A stretch of 64,000 nt of DNA from Gammaproteobacteria bacterium (GCA_030682575.1 JAUXNX010000026.1:186001-250000), one strand, 5' to 3'. Shown: positions 27,498 to 35,375, counted from the stretch's first letter. Numbers and translations: made by a program. The notes: generated from the letters alone by a model not told the origin.

Positions 27498-27503
27498 AGC
27501 CCT

Positions 27504-28556
27504 ATGTCACAAGCAATGTTGTCAGTCAGAAATCTGATCACCGAGTTCGAAACCGATGAAGGTCGGGTGCGCGCGGTGGATAACATCAGTTTTGAAGTGA
27601 ATGCGGGAGAAACGCTTGGCATAGTCGGTGAGTCCGGTTGCGGGAAGAGCGTTACGGCACAGTCCATCATGCGTCTTTTGCCCCAGCCGATGGGACAGAT
27701 TGTTGGTGGTGAGATACTCTTTCAGGGGCGAGATCTTGTCAGTTTGAGTGTGGCGGAGATGCAGAAAGTTCGTGGCGCCCGCATCGGCATGGTCTTTCAG
27801 GAGCCCATGACTGCTCTGAATCCCGTGCATACCATTGGACGTCAACTTACCGAAGTCCTGTTGATACACAAACCCATCACCAAGGATCAGGCGATACGCG
27901 AAGCGATCGTGATGCTCGACAAGGTTGGCATTCCGTCGCCTGATATCCGCATGACCGAGTATCCGCACCAACTCTCCGGTGGTATGCGTCAGCGTGTTGT
28001 GATTGCGATGGCGCTCGCTTGTCAGCCGAGTCTGCTGATTGCTGATGAGCCAACGACAGCGCTTGATGTGACGATTCAAGCGCAAATTCTCGAGCTCATT
28101 AAAGAATTGCAAACGCATATGGGTATGGCAGTGATGTTGATCACTCACGACCTGGGGGTGATCGCGGAGACTTGTTCGTCGGTTGTCGTGATGTACGCAG
28201 GCAAGGTGGCGGAGAAGGGCAGTGTCTATGATGTCTTTGATCGCCCCACGCATCCCTACACGCGCGGCCTGCTTGAATCCATTCCCCGGCTCGATACTCC
28301 CCCGAAATCGAAACTCACGATCATTCCCGGCATGGTGCCAGGTCTGCTTGATCTTCCGCAGGGTTGCCGTTTCGAGAACCGCTGCAGATATCGCAAGGAT
28401 TCCTGTACGGTCGCATCACCACCGATTGAAACTGTGGAACCAGGACATGAGGTCAGTTGCTACGAGTGGCGTGATCTGAAAGCCAATGAATCCAAAATCG
28501 ATGTCGTTACCGGCGGTGGCGATAGCATTACTTTCAAGATGAGTGCTGTCGCATGA
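27504..28556 (+). CDS. ABC transporter ATP-binding protein, DppD type (operon 2)
   Basis: A 350-residue ATPase: Walker A GESGCGKS (about residues 41-48), Q-loop VFQEPMTALNP, signature LSGGMRQRVVIA, Walker B LLIADEPTTALD and switch His in LITHDLGVI. The C-terminal cysteine motif is CRFENRCRYRKDSC. It ends with a short extra tail (ESKIDVVTGGGDSITFKM). Its stop overlaps the start of the next gene (ATGA). It is the partner of the DppF-type ATPase in operon 2. Confidence 0.94.
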   Translation: MSQAMLSVRNLITEFETDEGRVRAVDNISFEVNAGETLGIVGESGCGKSVTAQSIMRLLPQPMGQIVGGEILFQGRDLVSLSVAEMQKVRGARIGMVFQEPMTALNPVHTIGRQLTEVLLIHKPITKDQAIREAIVMLDKVGIPSPDIRMTEYPHQLSGGMRQRVVIAMALACQPSLLIADEPTTALDVTIQAQILELIKELQTHMGMAVMLITHDLGVIAETCSSVVVMYAGKVAEKGSVYDVFDRPTHPYTRGLLESIPRLDTPPKSKLTIIPGMVPGLLDLPQGCRFENRCRYRKDSCTVASPPIETVEPGHEVSCYEWRDLKANESKIDVVTGGGDSITFKMSAVA

Positions 28557-29545
28557 GTGTGATTCCATTGGATACTTCATCTGTTTCTCCACTATTGCAG
28601 GTGCGCGATCTGAAGATGCATTTCCCCGTGAAGGAAGGCGTCTTCATGCGTACTGGAAAATTCAACAAGGCCGTCGATGGTGTGAGCATCAATATCATGC
28701 CGGGGGAGACGTTGGGATTGGTTGGCGAGTCGGGTTGTGGCAAGTCCACCCTGGGGCGCTGCATCGCGCGGCTGTATCAACCGACCAGTGGCACCGTCGA
28801 GTTTGGCGGTACTGATATCAGTCGTCTCGGGCGCAGGGCCCTGATGCCATTTCGCCGTGACATTCAAATGATTTTTCAGGATCCAATGGAGTCCCTCAAC
28901 TCGCGCCACACCGTAGGGCAGATTCTGGAAGAACCCTTCATCGTCCAGAATATCGGCGACAAGCAGTTCCGGCAGACGCGCGTGAAGGAATTGCTCAATG
29001 TTGTGGGTTTGCCGGCACGATCAGTGACACGGTACCCCTTCGAGTTTTCCGGGGGTCAGCGTCAGCGCATCGGCATTGCCCGCTCCATTGCGTTGAATCC
29101 GAAACTGATCATCTGTGATGAACCTGTGTCGGCACTTGATGTGTCGATCCAGAGTCAAATTCTGAATCTGCTGATCGAGCTACAGAAGGAGTTCAACCTC
29201 TCGTATTTGTTCATCGCTCATGACCTGGCGGTAGTGAAACATATCTCTGATCGGATCGCGATCATGTATCTGGGAAAGATCGTCGAGACGGGTGATGGTG
29301 AGAGCATTTATCGCACCGCGCGGCATCCTTATACGCAATCATTGATCTCCGCGATTCCGGTGCCGGATCCGCATCACAAGTCGCATCGCCAGGTGTTGGT
29401 GGGTGATGTGCCTTCGCCTATCAATCCTCCTTCAGGTTGTGCGTTCCATACCCGCTGCCCGAAAGTCATGGACGTGTGCCGCACTGTCACGCCAGTGCTC
29501 AGTGATGATCGGCAGCCGGTGTCGTGTCACCTCTATCCTTCCTGA
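28553..29545 (+). CDS. ABC transporter ATP-binding protein, DppF type (operon 2)
   Basis: A 330-residue ATPase: Walker A GESGCGKSTLG (about residues 60-70), Q-loop IFQDPMESLN, signature FSGGQRQRIGIAR, Walker B LIICDEPVSALD and switch His in FIAHDLAVV. The N-terminus contains the typical MHFPVKEGVFMRTGKFNKAVDGV. The C-terminal motif is CAFHTRCPKVMDVC. It is the last gene of operon 2. A weak 6-base stem (TCCTTC/GAAGGA around 29536-29562) overlaps the stop, and a long repeat-rich non-coding stretch follows. Confidence 0.94.
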   Translation: MSVIPLDTSSVSPLLQVRDLKMHFPVKEGVFMRTGKFNKAVDGVSINIMPGETLGLVGESGCGKSTLGRCIARLYQPTSGTVEFGGTDISRLGRRALMPFRRDIQMIFQDPMESLNSRHTVGQILEEPFIVQNIGDKQFRQTRVKELLNVVGLPARSVTRYPFEFSGGQRQRIGIARSIALNPKLIICDEPVSALDVSIQSQILNLLIELQKEFNLSYLFIAHDLAVVKHISDRIAIMYLGKIVETGDGESIYRTARHPYTQSLISAIPVPDPHHKSHRQVLVGDVPSPINPPSGCAFHTRCPKVMDVCRTVTPVLSDDRQPVSCHLYPS

Positions 29546-29582
29546 GTCTCACTCGTGAAGGAAAGCTGTTTCCAGTCGAGAT

Positions 29583-29638
29583 CCCGGTCTGTTGTCTGTG
29601 TACCACTCCCTGATGGAGTCCCCGGTCTGCTGCCTGTG
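29583..29638 (+). repeat. Two direct repeats of about 18 bases
   Basis: CCCGGTCTGTTGTCTGTG at 29583-29600 recurs as CCCGGTCTGCTGCCTGTG at 29621-29638 with two C/T differences and a 38-base period. It lies in the gene-free stretch 29546-30239 just before the first hairpin repeat. Confidence 0.7.
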
Positions 29639-29660
29639 CCCACTTGCGACGAGTCGGCGC

Positions 29661-29735
29661 CCCTCCGGGGTGCCCTCTCTCCGCAAAAAGCCAAGGTCTT
29701 TTTGCTGCACTCGGCGCTCGCCTTTAATTGTCGCC
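29661..29735 (+). repeat. Hairpin repeat, copy A (inverted relative to copy B)
   Basis: About 75 bases that match, by eye at roughly four-fifths identity, the reverse complement of 29931-30003. Shared blocks are CCCTCCGGG, TGCCCT, CCAAGGTC and CTCGGCGCT. The centre folds as a hairpin: GCAAAAAG at 29683-29690 pairs with CTTTTTGC at 29698-29705 around CCAAGGT. The gene-free stretch containing both copies runs from 29546 to 30239. Open frames over it seem to be by-products of the repeat. Confidence 0.75.
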
Positions 29736-29930
29736 AGCGGGCACAGGCAACAGCCCTTGCATGCTGCTGGCGCAATGCTTCTTTCGGGAAACCGTCACAC
29801 AGGCCAGAACTTAAATGTGCTCAGAACTCCATAGTTTCCGCTGATGCAAATACTCAGGTTGAGCACAGAATCTGTTGAACTTGGAGTCAGCACATTCCAA
29901 GGTGATGGGTGGCAGGGTCCGGTTCAGCGG

Positions 29931-30003
29931 CATAAAAGACCAGCGCCGAGCGCAGTAAAATGACCTTGGGCATTTTATGTAGCGAGGGCATCCCGGAGGG
30001 ACG
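29931..30003 (-). repeat. Hairpin repeat, copy B
   Basis: The inverted counterpart of 29661-29735. Its centre is again a hairpin (TAAAATG 29956-29962 with CATTTTA 29971-29977). Where the stems differ between copies, the pairing partner has changed too (an A-T pair becomes T-A, a C-G becomes T-A), so the fold seems to be kept rather than just the sequence. Confidence 0.75.
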
Positions 30004-30035
30004 CGGTCAGCCGCAGAACCGGCCCCTGTCACCCG

Positions 30036-30080
30036 CCACCGCTCGAAGCTGTCCAAACAAGAACACCACCGCTCGAAGCT
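30036..30080 (+). repeat. Two identical 15-base direct repeats
   Basis: CCACCGCTCGAAGCT occurs at 30036-30050 and again at 30066-30080, exactly 30 bases apart. It lies next to hairpin copy B and about 160 bases before the start of the next gene. Confidence 0.8.
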
Positions 30081-30186
30081 ACTCAGCATCAACGATGTTT
30101 GAACACACTAAATTCCCTTTCGCATCTCCATGTGATTCCCGTCACTTAGCCAGTTCCATACTTTCACTATAGTGCGCCTCACATGT

Positions 30187-30203
30187 GTGGGAAAGAATCC
30201 CAC
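30187..30203 (+). other. Leader hairpin upstream of the secreted-protein gene
   Basis: GTGGGA pairs with TCCCAC around AAGAA, 37 bases before the ATG at 30240. It could be a 5' leader stem affecting mRNA stability or translation, or a remnant of a REP-like palindrome (GTGGGA core). Confidence 0.4.
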
Positions 30204-30239
30204 GAAACTATGTGTCATCAGTTCTTACAGGAGTTCGCT

Positions 30240-30953
30240 ATGGATAAGCGCATTAAATCACTGTTTTTCATTATGTCTTTTGCAACTGCCCCAGCATGGG
30301 CGCAATGGGCTGAGATCGTCGACGTCGAGGTTTCACCTGCCGTGTTGACGGATCGCAGCCAGATTGAAATCACCATCAGCGGCCAGAAGGGCGATCCCTG
30401 CCACATCATCGAGCACAGCTACACGATCGATGACAATCAGATCGCGATCGATGTGACAGTCACCGGCAATCCGGTGGCGATTTGCCCCGCAGTAGTGGTG
30501 CCTTACGAGTTCACCACAATTGTAGGTAGTCTCAGTGCTGGTGATTACACCTTAACGGTGACGATCAACGACACGCTGGACCGCGGCGAAGCGGAATTCA
30601 CCGTGGCACCACACACACAATCCCTGACGTTGTCGCCGGTGACCGGCACTTACGCGTCAATGCAACAGTTTGATTTCGGCATGGTGCTGGAGCACGAAGC
30701 CGAAGTGGTCTCGGGAGAGGCCTACATTTTCGGGCAGAACACAGGACGTGAAGATTGGGTCGATATTTCAGCCCCGCTGGCTCAATGCCTGCGGTCAGGA
30801 GTGCTGGAGCCGCAAGGCAAGACCTATCGCTGCCCGTCCTTATCGGAGCACCTTGGCGAGGGAACGCACACCATTCTGGTGAAGCTCAGGCTGAGCGATG
30901 CAACAGAGGTGACTGGCGCGGTAACGTGGACGATTTTGGGTGGAATCGAGTAG
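30240..30953 (+). CDS. Secreted beta-sandwich protein of unknown function
   Basis: A 237-residue protein. ATG 30240 follows AGGAG by 6 bases and gives a good signal peptide (MDKRIKSLFFIMSFATAPAWAQ). The mature part appears to be two beta-rich domains. The first (about residues 23-120) contains VDVEVSPAVLTDRSQIEITISGQKGDPC and AGDYTLTVTINDTLDRGEAEFTV, like an immunoglobulin-type fold. The second is about 125-237. Cysteines (PCHII, AICPA, QCLR, YRCPS) may form disulfides. It converges with rimK, and a REP palindrome pair fills the 111-base gap. No function could be assigned. Confidence 0.65.
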   Translation: MDKRIKSLFFIMSFATAPAWAQWAEIVDVEVSPAVLTDRSQIEITISGQKGDPCHIIEHSYTIDDNQIAIDVTVTGNPVAICPAVVVPYEFTTIVGSLSAGDYTLTVTINDTLDRGEAEFTVAPHTQSLTLSPVTGTYASMQQFDFGMVLEHEAEVVSGEAYIFGQNTGREDWVDISAPLAQCLRSGVLEPQGKTYRCPSLSEHLGEGTHTILVKLRLSDATEVTGAVTWTILGGIE

Positions 30954-30968
30954 GAAGGTAACCCGTTG

Positions 30969-31059
30969 TTGTGGGAGCGAGTCCTGCTCGCGATGAAGAA
31001 GCTTCGACCTGGCTGCGTGCCTGACATTAGCTGATCGCGAGCAGGACTCGCTCCCACAA
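30969..31059. repeat. Inverted pair of REP elements (BIME-like)
   Basis: Two 26-base arms (30969-30994 and 31034-31059) are exact reverse complements separated by 39 bases. Each contains GTGGGAGCGAGTCCTGCTCG, the core of Pseudomonas-type REP sequences, and each can itself fold (CGAG/CTCG). The pair lies between two convergent genes with ATTTTTTCAG after the second arm, so it can serve as a bidirectional terminator. Confidence 0.85.
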
Positions 31060-31064
31060 TTTTT

Positions 31065-31985
31065 TCAGCCCTTGCCTTTCATCTTGTTCGGCCCTTTCAG
31101 GCTGTCTTTCTCGATGTACTGAATGATCGCGCTGGCGATGTCCTTGCCGGTAGCCTTTTCAATCCCCTCCAATCCCGGCGAGGAGTTGACCTCCAGCACC
31201 AGCGGGCCATGATTCGAACGAATGATATCCACACCCGCCACGTCCAGTCCCATCACCTGTGCAGCCTTTACCGCCAGCTTGCGCTCGTCGGGGCGCAGCC
31301 GTACCACCGATGCCGTACCGCCGCGGTGCAGATTGGAGCGGAACTCTCCGGGTTGTGCTGTACGTTGCATGGCAGCAATGACCTTGTCACCGATCACGAA
31401 GCAGCGAATGTCGGCGCCACCGGATTCCTTGATGAACTCCTGCACCAGAAAGTCGGCTTCCAGCCCGCGGAAGGCATTGATCAATGCTTCTGCTGCCTTG
31501 TCGGTTTCGGCGAGCACGACGCCGTTGCCATGGGTGCTCTCCATGATCTTCACGACCAGTGGCGCACCGCCAACTGAAGCAATGAGATCACTGGTGGCAT
31601 CAGCGGAGTGAGCGTAACTGGTGATCGGTTGACCGATGCCTTTGCGGGCAAGCAACTGATGGGCGCGCAGCTTGTCGCGGGAACGGGTAATGGCGATGGA
31701 TTCGTTGACCGAGTAGGTGCCGCAGACTTCGAACTGTCGCAGCACGGCGCAGCCGTAGCCGGTCACGCTGGCGCCAATGCGCGGAATCACTGCATCGAAC
31801 TCAAGCGCCTCGGGAGCTGCCGATCCCGGCCCCTTGTAATACACCAGAGGGTTATTGGCGGTGATATTCATGTAGCATTTGAGGACGTCGACCACCCGCA
31901 CGTCGTGGCCTCGCGCCTTGGCTGCCTCCACCATTCGCGTCGTTGAGTACAGTTTGCTGTTCCTGGATAAAACGCCGATCTTCAT
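31065..31985 (-). CDS. rimK: Ribosomal protein S6 glutamate ligase family RimK (ATP-grasp)
   Basis: A 306-residue ATP-grasp ligase that adds Glu residues to the C-terminus of ribosomal protein S6. It starts [29 protein letters not shown], the usual RimK start. ATP-grasp features are [19 protein letters not shown] (glycine-rich loop), [28 protein letters not shown] and [29 protein letters not shown] with metal-binding Glu and Asn. The length is normal. It is the only gene on its strand here; its 3' end faces the REP pair. Confidence 0.94.
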   Translation of the reverse strand: MKIGVLSRNSKLYSTTRMVEAAKARGHDVRVVDVLKCYMNITANNPLVYYKGPGSAAPEALEFDAVIPRIGASVTGYGCAVLRQFEVCGTYSVNESIAITRSRDKLRAHQLLARKGIGQPITSYAHSADATSDLIASVGGAPLVVKIMESTHGNGVVLAETDKAAEALINAFRGLEADFLVQEFIKESGGADIRCFVIGDKVIAAMQRTAQPGEFRSNLHRGGTASVVRLRPDERKLAVKAAQVMGLDVAGVDIIRSNHGPLVLEVNSSPGLEGIEKATGKDIASAIIQYIEKDSLKGPNKMKGKG

Positions 31986-32086
31986 GCTGGTGGATCCTTG
32001 ATAATGAGCTTCAGTGCGGTCTTCAAACGGCTGGGTAAGTTATCACAACGCCCTGACAAAAGAGACGGGGCGCCTCAAAAAGAATG

Positions 32087-32105
32087 ACCCGGATTGGTAC
32101 CGGGT
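32087..32105. other. Small hairpin in the rimK-SURF1 intergenic region
   Basis: ACCCGG and CCGGGT pair around ATTGGTA, followed by TTGAAAAAAAC. It lies between divergent genes, upstream of the SURF1 start at 32187. Its role is uncertain. Confidence 0.35.
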
Positions 32106-32121
32106 TTGAAAAAAACACAGG

Positions 32122-32153
32122 TTTACTCTGGCCCGGTTGCGCTTTACTCTGGC
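32122..32153 (+). promoter_or_regulatory. Two 11-base direct repeats upstream of the SURF1 gene
   Basis: TTTACTCTGGC occurs at 32122-32132 and 32143-32153. The 21-base period is two helical turns, a spacing that suits two regulator subunits on one DNA face. It ends 33 bases before the ATG at 32187. No known box was recognised. Confidence 0.4.
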
Positions 32154-32186
32154 AATCTCTGTACCATAACCCGCGACAAGAAAAAC

Positions 32187-32954
32187 ATGAAAGGTACCCG
32201 CGTGCTAAAGGAAGTTTCTCTCGGAAGACTGCGAATCCGTATCAATCCGCTGATTGCTGTCAGTGTCATATTGACGCTGGGCCTGCTCATCAATCTGGGT
32301 TTCTGGCAGCTCGGCAGAGCTGAGGAAAAACGGCAGTTGCAGCGCGAGATGCAAGCGCGGCAACTGGAATCCGCCGTGCCCATTGCTCAGATACCACAGG
32401 GCTCCATCAGCGAGGAGCAAGCGCAGGCTCTGGAAAACCAGAACGTCATCGCCACTGGCACCTACTGGAATGAGGCATCCTTCGTTGTGGCATTTCAGTT
32501 CTTTCAGGGCGCGCCGGGTTTCGAGCTGGTGACGCCGTTCGAACTGAGTGATACGGGGGAATTTGTGCTGGTCAGCCGTGGTTGGATTGCGCCAGGTCCG
32601 GGGGATGATGGCATGCCTTTCATAGTGCCTGTTGATGGCGAGCAAACACTTACAGGTCAATTACATATTCCCCCCGCAGCAGTTGGCACCACTCAGGTCG
32701 AGGGTGAAGCCTGGCCGCTGCGGTTCCGCAGACTTGATATTGCTCGTGTCGCTGCGGTGATTGATCGTGAATTGCAGCCCTGGGTTGTGCGGCTTGCAGC
32801 AGGAGGGCCGGGAGTCCTCGCACGGCACTGGCCGACTGTCACCGTCAGCACGCGCTCCAACATACAGTACGCCCTGCAGTGGTTCGGCATGGCGTTGTTG
32901 GTGTTGGTGATTACTGTGCTGATGAGCACCAATGTGTTGGCATTGAAGGAATAA
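32187..32954 (+). CDS. SURF1 family cytochrome oxidase assembly protein
   Basis: A 255-residue protein with two membrane spans, one near the N-terminus (about residues 20-40, LIAVSVILTLGLLINLGFWQLGRA) and one near the C-terminus (about 230-250, WFGMALLVLVITVLMS). Family motifs are GFWQLGRAEEKR, FVLVSRGWIAPG and SNIQYALQWFGMA. SURF1 helps insert haem a into cytochrome c oxidase. The ATG at 32187 was chosen over an upstream TTG because it gives the usual distance to the first span. No cox or cta genes are adjacent, so the gene is detached from the usual cluster here. Confidence 0.88.
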   Translation: MKGTRVLKEVSLGRLRIRINPLIAVSVILTLGLLINLGFWQLGRAEEKRQLQREMQARQLESAVPIAQIPQGSISEEQAQALENQNVIATGTYWNEASFVVAFQFFQGAPGFELVTPFELSDTGEFVLVSRGWIAPGPGDDGMPFIVPVDGEQTLTGQLHIPPAAVGTTQVEGEAWPLRFRRLDIARVAAVIDRELQPWVVRLAAGGPGVLARHWPTVTVSTRSNIQYALQWFGMALLVLVITVLMSTNVLALKE

Positions 32955-33231
32955 AGCTGCGAGCCAAGAGGGTTAAACCGTTGCGGCCACACTGATCCTC
33001 GGTGCGATTCGCTCTTCAGAAGACGGATCGATTCGCTTTTATGTGGTCATGGGAATATTGTTGCTTCTCTCCATCTTTCCTGCGCGGTATCTAAAGAGCG
33101 CCTGACCGTTGCCGATAAATTGAACATCAACGGACGCTCCTGTCAGGGTCGTGCCTGAAGTCTTGCCGAGTCTGGGTTCGGCAGACTCTCGGCCAGGGGC
33201 AGCACTCCAGAAAAATTCACGGACCCCACGC

Positions 33232-34074
33232 ATGAGCCGCACCCACCAGCAAATCACCGAGCACCTGCTTGATCTGATCGACACGGATGAGCTGATATTG
33301 CCGACTCTGCCGGAAGTGGCGCTGCGAATTCGCGAGGTGGCCAATGACCCCAACGTCAGTACCCGCGAACTGAGCGAGTTGTTGGGCAGTGATCCTGCGA
33401 TCTCTGCGCGGCTGATCCGTATCGCCAACAGCCCGTTGATGCGCAGCATGCAGCGCATCGATAGCTTGCCTGCCGCCATCAATCGTCTGGGGATGTCCTA
33501 CAGTTGCAACCTGGTCATGGGGTTGGCAATGGAGCAGCTTTTCCAGGCCACCAGCGATGTGGTTGATGATCGTTTGCGCCAGGTCTGGCAACACAGCACA
33601 GAGTTGGCCGCTGTGGCATCCGTGCTGGCACAGCACTACACCCGACTGAAGCCGGATCAAGCCACGCTGGCAGCGCTTGTGCACGAGATCGGCGTGTTGC
33701 CGGTGCTGGCCTACGTGGAGGAGCACGATCTCTACACCCGCTGGGAAGAGAGTGCCGAACTGGATCAGCTCATTGCCGTCGCTCACCCGGTGCTTGGAGA
33801 ACGCATCCTTTCTGCCTGGCGTTTCCCGGACAACTTGTTGATGGTTCCACTGGAGCACGTCAATCAGCAGCGTGTAGTGGACAAAGTGGACTACGTGGAC
33901 ATCGTCATCGTGGCCAAGCTGCAATGCCAGAGCGATGGTTATGCGTCGCTGCCGGAAGAAGACTGGCATACAGTGTCCGCCTTCAGTCGGCTGGGACTGA
34001 ATGCCAACCGCGATGTGCTGGAAGCCACAGGGCTGAGCGAAGAGATGCAGGCCAACTTGTCAGCATGGCAATAG
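33232..34074 (+). CDS. HDOD-domain signalling protein
   Basis: A 280-residue protein consisting mainly of an HDOD domain (about residues 20-215): ILPTLPEVALRIREVANDPNVSTRELSELLGSDPAISARLIRIANSP, then INRLGMSYSCNLVMGLAMEQLF and LAALVHEIGVLPVLAY. HDOD domains are HD-related but usually lack the metal-binding His/Asp residues and act as protein-protein signalling modules, often in chemotaxis, motility or second-messenger pathways. ATG 33232 was chosen because it starts right before the domain; a GTG at 33151 is possible. There is no attached GGDEF, EAL or kinase domain. Confidence 0.88.
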   Translation: MSRTHQQITEHLLDLIDTDELILPTLPEVALRIREVANDPNVSTRELSELLGSDPAISARLIRIANSPLMRSMQRIDSLPAAINRLGMSYSCNLVMGLAMEQLFQATSDVVDDRLRQVWQHSTELAAVASVLAQHYTRLKPDQATLAALVHEIGVLPVLAYVEEHDLYTRWEESAELDQLIAVAHPVLGERILSAWRFPDNLLMVPLEHVNQQRVVDKVDYVDIVIVAKLQCQSDGYASLPEEDWHTVSAFSRLGLNANRDVLEATGLSEEMQANLSAWQ

Positions 34075-34093
34075 CCACGCCGCAGCAGGGCTT

Positions 34094-34237
34094 TTACTTC
34101 TTTTCAACCTTGGTCATTTGCTTTCCGCAGCAGATCTCGGAATGTGGCATCGTGCTGGGACAGGGGCAGCCCTTCTCGTACACCAGCTCGGCTTTGCATG
34201 AATCACAGCGGTAGCGATCACCAGTTGCCCTAGACAT
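34094..34237 (-). CDS. Desulforedoxin-like 47-residue iron/zinc protein
   Basis: A 47-residue protein starting MSRATGDRYRCDSCKAELVY and ending CCGKQMTKVEKK. The pattern Y-x-C-x-x-C near the N-terminus and C-C-G-x-x-M near the C-terminus is that of desulforedoxin and the N-terminal domain of desulfoferrodoxin, where four cysteines (here Cys11, Cys14, Cys36, Cys37) bind one iron. An extra C-P-C (Cys24, Cys26) lies between, in a slightly longer loop. It could bind Fe or Zn. It converges with the HDOD gene, 19 bases past its stop. The purine-rich AGTCTGAAAA before the ATG is a weak ribosome site. Function is unknown; a redox or metal-storage role is inferred. Confidence 0.7.
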   Translation of the reverse strand: MSRATGDRYRCDSCKAELVYEKGCPCPSTMPHSEICCGKQMTKVEKK

Positions 34238-34539
34238 TTTTCAGACTCCTTTGCGACAAGTATCAGGTATGTGTTGCCACTCCTTTCCGAGAGGGGCGAG
34301 CCCATCATGTCACTCGCTACACAAGCTCGCAACGCATCTGCCTCACCGCTCCCGTGTAATCGGAGTTTCTCTGCGCTGCGTCAATTTATTCAGAGACGAG
34401 TTGCTCTCTAATGGGGAGGATCAACAAGGGGAGCCGTTCATGGGCAGCAGGCAATCCTTTGCGCCTGACTGCAACAGGGATGTCTCCAGTCGATGCCCGG
34501 GGTATACTCCTGCTGTACCCGGTTCTGGAGGCTCCGCCC

Positions 34540-35196
34540 ATGACGACATCCGATGCACTTCGCCGCGTTCCTTTTCACGCGCTGCTGCACTCACTTCGAC
34601 ATTTCAGCCGCATCAGCGCGCTGGTGGCGATACTGTGCTGGCCGCTGCTTGGAGAAGCTCAGGATGCGTCTGAAGAGTCTGCTGCGGTACATCCCATAGT
34701 CGGTACGTGGACAATCAATGAACAACTCAGTGATGATCCCGATGAGCAGGTGGAAGCAGCGATAATTGCGGCTGGTGGTCGCGTCGAGCGCCGCTGGTTT
34801 GGTCGCAAGGAGAAGGGCCGTTACCGTGGTGGTCCTGAGGAGCATGAACTTTATGACCGCATCTCCTACGACGAAGTGCTGCGTATCGACTATGACGAAC
34901 CCGAGTTCTGGTTCGGTTACGCAGATGGCTACCAGCGGGTCTTCCATATGGATGGACGCACCCAGGTCATTGGTGCCAATGATCACTACAGCAATGGCGC
35001 TCAGGATTTTTCCTTCGGGGACTGGGAAGAAGACACCCTGATTGTAGAGGCCCGTCCCCGTGATGGTGGCTTTACGATGGAAACCTATACTCTGGAAGCC
35101 AACAACACCCGGCTGCGGGTGGAGCTTAGAATCAAGCCCGGTAACTTCGGCGCCCCCATTAGAATGACCCGCGTTTACGACCGTCAGCCCGACTGA
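34540..35196 (+). CDS. Exported lipocalin-like protein, unknown function
   Basis: A 218-residue protein. The ATG at 34540 follows TGGAGG by 8 bases; the frame is open upstream to 34411. The N-terminus is long before a hydrophobic signal-like segment (about residues 25-40, ISALVAILCWPLLGEAQ). The mature part begins VHPIVGTWTINEQLSDDP and continues with beta-rich segments (EFWFGYADGYQRVFHMDGR, DFSFGDWEEDTLIVEARPRDGGFTMETYTLEANNTRLRVELRIKPG). This pattern of paired strands is common in small periplasmic lipocalin-like proteins. A 5-base stem follows the stop. No ligand can be inferred. Confidence 0.65.
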   Translation: MTTSDALRRVPFHALLHSLRHFSRISALVAILCWPLLGEAQDASEESAAVHPIVGTWTINEQLSDDPDEQVEAAIIAAGGRVERRWFGRKEKGRYRGGPEEHELYDRISYDEVLRIDYDEPEFWFGYADGYQRVFHMDGRTQVIGANDHYSNGAQDFSFGDWEEDTLIVEARPRDGGFTMETYTLEANNTRLRVELRIKPGNFGAPIRMTRVYDRQPD

Positions 35197-35375
35197 ATCA
35201 GGCTGCCACTTTCCCTGCATGCCTTTTCCTGAGAACTGCCTCGCAAAGTCTCATCTGCTTTCTCTCCCTGCTATTTAATACTGGTATGGTTCCGTCGTGT
35301 GAGCTAGACTTATTTGCGGGATAGTTTCCCACATGAGAAATATTATCATTCTGCCATGGAGCGCGGAGACGGAGT

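Noticed and set aside
29661-30003. CRISPR array or insertion sequence in the repeat region
   Set aside because: There are only two inverted copies with no regular spacers, and no transposase coding sequence.
29555-30092. Small open frames on both strands in the repeat region after ABC operon 2
   Set aside because: Their similarity to each other (for example PRSF-C-RR) is explained by the inverted DNA repeat; no ribosome site or conserved protein pattern was seen.
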